Shown here: piece after piece, positions 5,017 to 9,964 of the stretch
How positions within the stretch are numbered: position 1 is the stretch's first letter
Layout of the letters: each line of letters opens with the position of its first letter
Assembly (NCBI GenBank): GCA_015488565.1
Contig: WFNQ01000135.1
Span: 1-9,964, forward strand
Direction: 5' to 3'
Source: Thiomicrorhabdus sp.
GTDB taxonomy: Bacteria > Pseudomonadota > Gammaproteobacteria > Thiomicrospirales > Thiomicrospiraceae
DNA: 9,964 nucleotides
Notes under the pieces: generated by a model
Told to the model about the DNA's origin: nothing
The model's database searches: none
The model's input: only the letters and a program-made list of their open reading frames with translations
Made by a program: the position numbers and the translations under genes

Positions 5017-7762
5017 ATTGGGTCTCTAAATTCGTTAAGGCGGTTTGATAACCCGCTAACTTTTCACGCTCTTTAGCAACGACGGCTTCGGGTGCTTTGG
5101 CAACAAAGCCCTGATTGCTTAATTTACCGCTGAGGCGTTTAATTTCATTTTGTAACTTAGCTATCTCTTTAGATAGGCGAGTCAGTTCGGCATCTTTATC
5201 AATTAAGCCTGCAATGGGTATAAGAACTTTCATCTCCCCCACCAATGCAACGGCCGATTCTGGCGCGGTTGCATTGGGATCTAATACCTCAATACTGGCT
5301 AATTTTGCTAACGATAGCAGGTAGTGCTGGTTGTTGTCCAGCCATTGTTTGTCTTGAGGGCTTAATCCATCTAAAAAGACGGGTAGGGGTTTGCCGGGGG
5401 CGATGTCCATTTCAGAGCGAATTTTGCGCACACCGATAATGAATTTTTTAACCCATTCCAGTTCCGCCATGGCATCAAAATCAATTTTAGACTCATCGGC
5501 TTGTGGATAGGGCGCTAACATAATCGTCTCGCCTTGTTTTCCTGCCAATGGTGCAACCGCTTGCCACGCCTCTTCGGTAATGAAGGGGATGATGGGATGG
5601 AGCAGTCTTAAAATGGTTTCCAGCACGCGTACCAGCGTTTTACGAGTACCGCGTTTCGCAGCTTCTGAGCTATCTTGGGTTAGAATGGGTTTGGCCAACT
5701 CTAAATACCAGTCACAGTATTCGTTCCATGTAAACTCATAGAGTGCGTTAGCGGCTAAATCAAAGCGATAGGCATCAAAATGTTTGGCCACTTCGGCTTC
5801 CACTTCTTGCAAACGAGAGACAATCCAGCGATCGGCCAGTGATAACTCAACGTCGGCTTTAGGATCGACACCTGTGTCGTACCCTTCGGTGTTCATTAAG
5901 ACATAACGCGTGGCATTCCATAACTTATTACAGAAGTTTCGGTATCCTTCGGCTCGGTTTAAATCAAACTGAATATCACGGCCTGTTGAGGCGAGCGAGG
6001 CAAAGGTAAATCGAATGGCATCGGTTCCAAAAGCGGGAATGCCATCTGCAAACTGTTTGCGAGTGGACTTTTCAATTTTGGTCGCTTTTTCAGGTTGCAT
6101 CATGCCGTAGGTGCGTTTTTTAACCAAGTCTTCTAGCTCAATGCCGTCAATCAAATCAATTGGATCTAAAACGTTCCCTTTGGATTTGGACATTTTTTGC
6201 CCTTCACCGTCTTTGACCAGTCCGTGTACATAAATTTGTTTAAAGGGCACTTCGCCCGTAAATTTAAGCCCCATCATAATCATGCGGGCAACCCAGAAGA
6301 AGATGATATCAAAGCCGGTCACCAATACTGAAGTGGGGTGGAATTTTTCCAGTTCAGCGGTTTTTTCAGGCCAGCCTAAAGTGGTGAATGTCCAAAGTGC
6401 CGAACTAAACCAAGTGTCCAATACATCTTCGTCTTGGTTAAGCACCACATCACTGGAAAGTTGATGTTTTTCGCGCACTTCGAGTTCGGTGCGCCCAACA
6501 TAGACCTTACCATTTTCGTCGTACCACGCTGGAATTCGGTGTCCCCACCAAATTTGACGTGAGATACACCAGTCTTGAATATTGTTCATCCACTCAAAAT
6601 AGGTGTTTTCCCAGTTTTTAGGTACAAACTCAATGTCGCCATTTTTAACCGCATCAATGGCGGGTTTGGCAAGGGATTCGACTGCCACATACCATTGATC
6701 GGTTAAGAAGGGTTCAATCACCGCATGAGAACGGTCGCCACGTGGCACCATTAGGGTATGCGGTTTAATGTCTTCCATTAAACCAAGGGCTTCTAAGTCA
6801 GCAATGATCTGTTTACGCGCTTCAAAACGATCTAGTCCTTGGTATTTTTCAGGGGCTTCGTCATTCATTGCGGCATCAACGGTTAAAATATTGAGCATGG
6901 GTAAGTTGTGACGTTTGCCCATTTCATAATCGTTAAAATCGTGTGCCGGAGTGATTTTGACACAGCCCGTTCCAAACTCTAAATCGACATAGTCATCGGC
7001 AATAATGGGAATTTCTCGTCCCACTAAAGGCAGAGTGATGGTTTTGCCAATTAGGTGTTGATAGCGTTCATCGTCGGGGTGCACGGCAACGGCTTGATCG
7101 CCCAGCATGGTTTCGGGGCGAGTGGTGGCGACGACCAAGTGTCCTGAGCCATCGCTTAATGGGTAGCGCATGTGCCACATGTTACCTTGCTCTTCGGTAG
7201 AAATAACCTCAAGATCGGAAACGGCTGTGTGCAATACTGGATCCCAGTTAACCAAGCGTTTACCACGGTAAATTAGGTCTTCTTCATACAGGCTTACAAA
7301 GACCTCTTTAACCGCTTCGGACAGTCCGTCATCCATGGTAAAGCGTTCACGACTCCAGTCGGGCGATGCGCCCATGCGGCGGAGTTGTTGGGTGATGGTA
7401 CCGCCAGATTCCTCTTTCCACTCCCAGATTTTATCAATAAATTTATCCCGACCAAGATCATGACGGCTTAAGCCTTGTGCGGCCAATTGGCGTTCGACCA
7501 CCATTTGGGTCGCAATGCCGGCATGGTCGGTTCCTGGTTGCCAAAGGGTGTCGTCGCCTTTCATGCGATGGTAGCGAATGAGCGTATCCATAATGGTGTC
7601 TTGAAAGGCATGACCCATGTGCAAACTGCCCGTTACATTGGGTGGTGGTATCATGATGCTGTAAGGATCGGCATCGGGATTTTGCGGTTTAAAATACCCT
7701 TTGTTTTCCCATGTTTTATACCATTTTGTTTCAATTGAATTTGGATCGAAATGCTTTTCCAT
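4994..7762 (-). CDS. valS: Valyl-tRNA synthetase
   Basis: A class I aminoacyl-tRNA synthetase charging tRNA-Val in the cytoplasm. The 922-residue length is close to E. coli ValS (about 950). PPPNVTGSLHMGHAF at residues 39-53 carries the HIGH-type signature (HMGH, 48-51), and KMSKS is at 523-527. Between them, the editing domain shows typical stretches such as MLGDQAVAVHP and ITPAHDFNDYEMGKRHNLP. The tryptophan-rich core (EWMNNIQDWCISRQIWWGHRIPAW) is characteristic, and the C-terminal 65 or so residues form the ValS coiled-coil arm (ELTRLSKEIAKLQNEIKRLS). The ATG at 7762 opens MEKHFDPNSIETKWYK, the usual ValS N-terminus; no strong Shine-Dalgarno is seen. A good promoter lies about 45-75 bp upstream. 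Confidence 0.98.
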   Translation of the reverse strand: MEKHFDPNSIETKWYKTWENKGYFKPQNPDADPYSIMIPPPNVTGSLHMGHAFQDTIMDTLIRYHRMKGDDTLWQPGTDHAGIATQMVVERQLAAQGLSRHDLGRDKFIDKIWEWKEESGGTITQQLRRMGASPDWSRERFTMDDGLSEAVKEVFVSLYEEDLIYRGKRLVNWDPVLHTAVSDLEVISTEEQGNMWHMRYPLSDGSGHLVVATTRPETMLGDQAVAVHPDDERYQHLIGKTITLPLVGREIPIIADDYVDLEFGTGCVKITPAHDFNDYEMGKRHNLPMLNILTVDAAMNDEAPEKYQGLDRFEARKQIIADLEALGLMEDIKPHTLMVPRGDRSHAVIEPFLTDQWYVAVESLAKPAIDAVKNGDIEFVPKNWENTYFEWMNNIQDWCISRQIWWGHRIPAWYDENGKVYVGRTELEVREKHQLSSDVVLNQDEDVLDTWFSSALWTFTTLGWPEKTAELEKFHPTSVLVTGFDIIFFWVARMIMMGLKFTGEVPFKQIYVHGLVKDGEGQKMSKSKGNVLDPIDLIDGIELEDLVKKRTYGMMQPEKATKIEKSTRKQFADGIPAFGTDAIRFTFASLASTGRDIQFDLNRAEGYRNFCNKLWNATRYVLMNTEGYDTGVDPKADVELSLADRWIVSRLQEVEAEVAKHFDAYRFDLAANALYEFTWNEYCDWYLELAKPILTQDSSEAAKRGTRKTLVRVLETILRLLHPIIPFITEEAWQAVAPLAGKQGETIMLAPYPQADESKIDFDAMAELEWVKKFIIGVRKIRSEMDIAPGKPLPVFLDGLSPQDKQWLDNNQHYLLSLAKLASIEVLDPNATAPESAVALVGEMKVLIPIAGLIDKDAELTRLSKEIAKLQNEIKRLSGKLSNQGFVAKAPEAVVAKEREKLAGYQTALTNLETQYEKIQHI

Positions 7763-7806
7763 AAGGTCTTTATCTGCTTGTCATTTTTTAAATAATAATG
7801 CGCACG

Positions 7807-7835
7807 ATTATAACAACCACGGGGGAAGATGTCTG
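7807..7835 (-). promoter_or_regulatory. Probable valS sigma-70 promoter with extended -10
   Basis: On the minus strand, TGTTATAAT (7807-7815) is a perfect extended -10, and CAGACA (7830-7835) is a 4/6 -35 with a 17-bp spacer. Transcription would begin near 7800, giving a leader of about 38 nt before the valS ATG. The -35 box ends only 13 bp from the MITE edge at 7849. Confidence 0.75.
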
Positions 7836-7848
7836 TAGTTATCAGATA

Positions 7849-8007
7849 CCCAAATCCTTACATAGAAACACGAATCTAGCGCAATCCTTTGAAAAACCTA
7901 TGATTTTAAAATATTACGCCGAACCTATGGGTGCGACTACATATTTAAAAATCCTAGGTTTTCCAAATGCTTACACTATTTTTCACGTTTCTATGTAAGG
8001 ATTTGGG
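7849..8007. mobile_element. MITE-like palindromic element, copy 2 (159 bp), between valS and flagellin
   Basis: Perfect 21-bp terminal inverted repeats: CCCAAATCCTTACATAGAAA plus C at 7849-7869, and its reverse complement at 7987-8007. Inner arms also pair: AAAACCTATGATTTTAAAAT on the left matches, with about two mismatches, the reverse complement of the segment around 7941-7962. It belongs to the same family as 1180-1341: 16 of 20 terminal bases are equal, TAGCGCAA stands at 7877-7884 (1209-1216 in copy 1), and GCTTACACT stands at 7969-7977 (1303-1311), in both cases 10 bp before TTTCTAT. The flanks AGATA and AAGTA are not a convincing target duplication, so this copy may be older. No coding content is supported. 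It fills most of the 374-bp gene-free stretch. Confidence 0.83.
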
Positions 8008-8088
8008 AAGTAGAAAATGGCGTGTCTTTTGGATGAAGGGCGGCAATGTGAATTGAGCTTGCTCTGGGACAGAACTTTTTAGAAGGCC

Positions 8089-8111
8089 AAAAAAATGACC
8101 GTTAAACGGCC
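8089..8111 (-). terminator. Flagellin transcription terminator
   Basis: On the minus strand, GGCCG-TTTAA-CGGTC (one G-U pair) is followed by ATTTTTTT, ending about 27 bp after the flagellin stop codon. It is a short but standard rho-independent form. The stretch between it and the MITE (8008-8088) shows nothing I can interpret. Confidence 0.75.
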
Positions 8112-8136
8112 ACAATGCTTGCTTAGGAGAGCAAAA

Positions 8137-8928
8137 CTAACTGAGCAGTTGTAGCACTGCTGCTTTGGACTGATTACCTTGAGATTGCATCGCGATAGCA
8201 CTCTCATTTAATATTTGTTGTCTGGACTGCTCTGCTATGGCTTTGGCAAAGTCGGTATCACTGAGTTGGCTTTGGGTGGCGTAGCTGGACACAGTTTGGT
8301 TTTGTAAGTTATCGACACTACTGGTTAGGCCATTTTGTTGTGCGCCAAATTCGGCACGCGAGGTACTTAGTTGTTCAATGGCAGTGGTAATTCCAGCTAG
8401 GGCGGTTGAGGCATTGGCAGGATCGGATAGGCTTAATCCAGTAATACTAAGCGCATCGGTGGTTAGGGTGGGCAGGGTCAGTGTGCTGTTGCTTTCCGCA
8501 CCCAGCGCAATGTTGATGGTGGATGAATCACCATTGAGCAGTGTTTGCCCATTAAACTGGGTGGATTCCACAATCTGGTTGATATTTTGTAAGTTTTGTT
8601 GAAACTCATTATTTAACATATCGCGTTGTGATGTGTTAAGTGTTCCATTCATTGCTTGAAGGCTCAGTTCATTCATGCGTTGCAACGATTGGGTGACCAT
8701 GTCACTGGCACCATCTGCGGTTTGCAATAGCGAAATCCCTGCGTTTGCATTTTGAACCCCCATGTCTTGTGCGTTGATTTGCGTGTTAAGCGCATTCATA
8801 ATCGCTTGCCCTGCAGGGTCGTCGGCGGCAGAGTTAATACGCTGTCCACTGGAAAGGCTTTGGTTTACGGAGGAGAGGTTGGTGTTGTAAAGGCTACTGA
8901 CGCCAAGGTTGTTTGCATTGATATTCAT
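8137..8928 (-). CDS. Flagellin
   Basis: The flagellar filament subunit, exported by the flagellar type III system. At 263 residues it is a compact flagellin: conserved D0/D1 N-terminal part (LSSGQRINSAADDPAGQAI at 25-43, NAGISLLQTADGA at 62-74, LQRMNELSLQAMNGTLN at 82-98), a short variable middle (about 135-170), and the C-terminal D1/D0 helices (AEFGAQQNGLTSSVDNLQN at 192-210, ending AVLQLLS). There are no D2/D3 domains. It is very poor in Lys (two residues) and rich in Gln/Asn. The ATG at 8926-8928 has a strong ribosome site (AAGGAGA, 8936-8942), fitting high expression. No sigma-28 or sigma-54 promoter is visible upstream, and no flaG, fliD or other filament gene is adjacent. Confidence 0.95.
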   Translation of the reverse strand: MNINANNLGVSSLYNTNLSSVNQSLSSGQRINSAADDPAGQAIMNALNTQINAQDMGVQNANAGISLLQTADGASDMVTQSLQRMNELSLQAMNGTLNTSQRDMLNNEFQQNLQNINQIVESTQFNGQTLLNGDSSTINIALGAESNSTLTLPTLTTDALSITGLSLSDPANASTALAGITTAIEQLSTSRAEFGAQQNGLTSSVDNLQNQTVSSYATQSQLSDTDFAKAIAEQSRQQILNESAIAMQSQGNQSKAAVLQLLS

Positions 8929-8940
8929 GGTAATATCTCC

Positions 8941-8970
8941 TTGTCAGCGTTTATATTAAAAATGTAGATT
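8941..8970 (+). promoter_or_regulatory. Possible sigma-70 promoter for the 9014-9442 gene
   Basis: TTGTCA (8941-8946, 5/6) and TAGATT (8965-8970, 4/6) are separated by 18 bp in an AT-rich stretch, and would give a leader of about 35 nt. The -35 box overlaps the flagellin ribosome site on the other strand, so the two divergent genes share this short intergenic region. Confidence 0.4.
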
Positions 8971-9013
8971 AAAAATTAATATTACGCCTAATGAATTGAA
9001 AAGGAAAGTAAAA

Positions 9014-9442
9014 ATGTCTTGTTGTTCTAAGGGGTGTTGTAATTTTAAGTTTGAAGAGGGGCCACCACTGGTGGATAATTCGGTGACTAATTTAAATGCG
9101 CAATATCAGTTTTTACCTTACGGTACGATTTTGGAAGAGGAGGAGGTGATTCGTATTTGGATGGAGTCGGGTGAGACTAAAACGGTCATTTTAGAAGAGA
9201 AGATTCCTTTGGTGTTTACCGATTCCGGCCCAGAATCCGCCGATGGAAAAAAAGAATTTCCATGGCAACTGGTGGCTTTAGACAGTGGATTTGAGTATGA
9301 AGATTTAATGAGCTGGAAGCACCATGACCTTTATAATCCAAACGAAACCTCGGTATTATTAAAATTTAACCACCCCATTGAAGTGAAGCCTTCATTAAAA
9401 ATGAGGCTATTACAAATTTTATATAAAATTCGAAATTTATAG
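9014..9442 (+). CDS. Hypothetical protein with CCxxxCC N-terminus
   Basis: I do not recognise this 142-residue protein. The open frame reaches back to TTG at 8996, but ATG at 9014 is preferred because AAGGAAA (9001-9007) stands at proper distance. It opens MSCCSKGCCNF: four Cys in a CCxxxCC pattern at residues 3, 4, 8 and 9 and none afterwards, which could bind metal, be palmitoyl-like modified or form disulfides (speculation). There is no signal peptide or membrane segment. The rest is acidic with beta-type alternation (VIRIWMESGETKTVILEEKI, SVLLKFNHPIEV) and ends in a basic helix, KPSLKMRLLQILYKIRNL. It diverges from flagellin and converges on the FliL-family gene, with 34 bp between the 3' ends; no hairpin terminator is evident. 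A flagellar link is suggested only by position. Confidence 0.75.
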   Translation: MSCCSKGCCNFKFEEGPPLVDNSVTNLNAQYQFLPYGTILEEEEVIRIWMESGETKTVILEEKIPLVFTDSGPESADGKKEFPWQLVALDSGFEYEDLMSWKHHDLYNPNETSVLLKFNHPIEVKPSLKMRLLQILYKIRNL

Positions 9443-9462
9443 GTGTGAACATGCTCGTACAA

Positions 9463-9481
9463 GGGGGGGGTAAAATTTACT
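9463..9481 (+). repeat. G-tract motif, copy 5 (intergenic)
   Basis: Eight G at 9463-9470 are followed by TAAAATTTACT; GTAAA and TTTAC pair around one A. It lies between two convergent stop codons, its tail overlapping the last codon and stop of the FliL-family gene on the other strand. This copy is not translated as a glycine run in either neighbour, so its occurrence cannot be explained by protein sequence. Confidence 0.7.
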
Positions 9482-9938
9482 GCATTACAAAGCGGCCTAA
9501 ATAAACATCTTCTAACAGGTCGGGATAAATACGGTGCTCTTTTAGTGTTTTACGTGAGACCTCTAGTATCTCTGCTCTAAGTTGATCTGGGCCATCGGGT
9601 GTTTTGAGTTTGGAGTACGTTTGGTTGCGCAATAAGCGATCAATGTCATTTTTCAAAATAGGGCGTAGGTACTCCATTTCGACCTCCACGACTTGTGGTA
9701 TGTACGACATAAATTTTAAATCGACCGCTAAAAATTTCGCTTTACCTTCTCCCCTGAAATTCACCACCACTTTATCCATTGAGAAATATTTGGGTACACT
9801 TTGTTCCGGTGCTTCAAACTGTTTAAATTTAGCGGGATTTCCTTGGTCTATTCCAGGAGCATCTTCTTCTGAAAGCGCTTGAAAAGAGAGGGTGGCGAGT
9901 AGCGCGATGAGTAGTAGGGCAAAAGTGTTTTTAAGCAT
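9477..9938 (-). CDS. FliL-family flagellar basal body-associated protein
   Basis: A 153-residue member of the FliL family, which sits around the flagellar stator and modulates motor output. The N-terminal hydrophobic segment (residues of about 4-20) is either a membrane anchor or a signal peptide; QALS before EEDA would allow cleavage after residue 23, unlike classical FliL, which keeps its anchor. The core YFSMDKVVVNFRGEGKAKFL, followed by AVDLKFMSY, the Pro-Ile-Leu-Lys-Asn-Asp-Ile helix and the end DVYLGRFVMQ, are FliL hallmarks. The ATG at 9936-9938 is preceded by a modest GAG site. It is not beside fliM/fliN here, as classical fliL would be, so it may be a FliL paralogue; I therefore give no symbol. 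Neighbouring flagellin supports a motility role. Confidence 0.88.
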   Translation of the reverse strand: MLKNTFALLLIALLATLSFQALSEEDAPGIDQGNPAKFKQFEAPEQSVPKYFSMDKVVVNFRGEGKAKFLAVDLKFMSYIPQVVEVEMEYLRPILKNDIDRLLRNQTYSKLKTPDGPDQLRAEILEVSRKTLKEHRIYPDLLEDVYLGRFVMQ

Positions 9939-9964
9939 GGTGTCTCAATGATAGGGTGTGTAAA

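Noticed and set aside
7798..7998. A 66-codon open frame on the + strand
   Set aside because: It runs through the palindromic element and over the valS promoter, has no ribosome site and no recognisable sequence; the inverted repeat explains it.
8070..8134. TTGCTCT / AGAGCAA inverted repeat around the flagellin terminator
   Set aside because: Seven bases with more than 50 bp between arms is within chance expectation.
8012..8844. Target duplication for MITE copy 2 (AGATA at 7844-7848, AAGTA at 8008-8012)
   Set aside because: Only three of five bases agree in register, so it cannot be called a duplication.
8929..9060. Sigma-28 or sigma-54 promoter for flagellin
   Set aside because: No convincing TAAA-N15-GCCGATAA or GG-N10-GC arrangement on the minus strand; left unassigned.
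1..9964. tRNA, rRNA or CRISPR array
   Set aside because: No cloverleaf-like segments, rRNA-like stretches or regularly spaced direct repeats were seen; the G-tract copies are irregularly spaced and lack spacer structure.

Overview
The window is an ordinary gammaproteobacterial chromosome segment carrying housekeeping and motility genes. The order dnaX-ybaB-recR, the E. coli-like tau C-terminus, valS followed by a TIGR04211-type SH3/anchor gene, and a polar-flagellum style flagellin all point to Gammaproteobacteria. The moderate-to-low GC content and the marine-type Ig-like lipoprotein would suit a Thiomicrospira/Thiomicrorhabdus-like organism. That genus-level guess is weak and rests on general resemblance only.

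Layout. 1-1196 (+) is the 3' part of dnaX (clamp loader gamma/tau), followed by ybaB (1375-1704), recR (1723-2316) and, 5 bp later, an outer-membrane-type lipoprotein with Ig-like repeats (2322-4208). A perfect palindromic two-way terminator (4228-4263) separates these from two minus-strand genes read toward it: valS (7762-4994) and a periplasmic SH3 / coiled-coil / membrane-anchor protein (5016-4288) whose start overlaps the valS end. A 374-bp gene-free stretch (7763-8136) holds the valS promoter, a small palindromic mobile element and the flagellin terminator. Then come a compact flagellin (8928-8137, -), an unrecognised 142-residue protein with a CCxxxCC N-terminus (9014-9442, +) and a FliL-family protein (9938-9477, -).

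Two kinds of structure are not explained by the genes. (1) Two related MITE-like palindromic elements, 162 and 159 bp, lie at 1180-1341 and 7849-8007. The first has perfect 20-bp terminal inverted repeats and a 5-bp target duplication (TAAAC). Removing it in silico restores a DnaX C-terminus SIKPI-stop, like SIRPI-stop of E. coli, and a 20-nt dnaX-ybaB gap, so the insertion and its empty site can be read directly. The two elements differ at four terminal-repeat positions, and in both elements the two arms still match each other. (2) A repeated DNA word, a tract of 8-10 G followed by AGAA(A)TT and a small A/T palindrome, occurs five times, always on the + strand: three times in the dnaX linker, once in recR and once between genes at 9463. 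One dnaX copy is in a different reading frame from the others and one copy is non-coding, so the DNA rather than the peptide appears to be what is shared. Within dnaX these tracts sit about where the short gamma product ends in E. coli, and a -1 slip on two of them meets a stop within a few codons.
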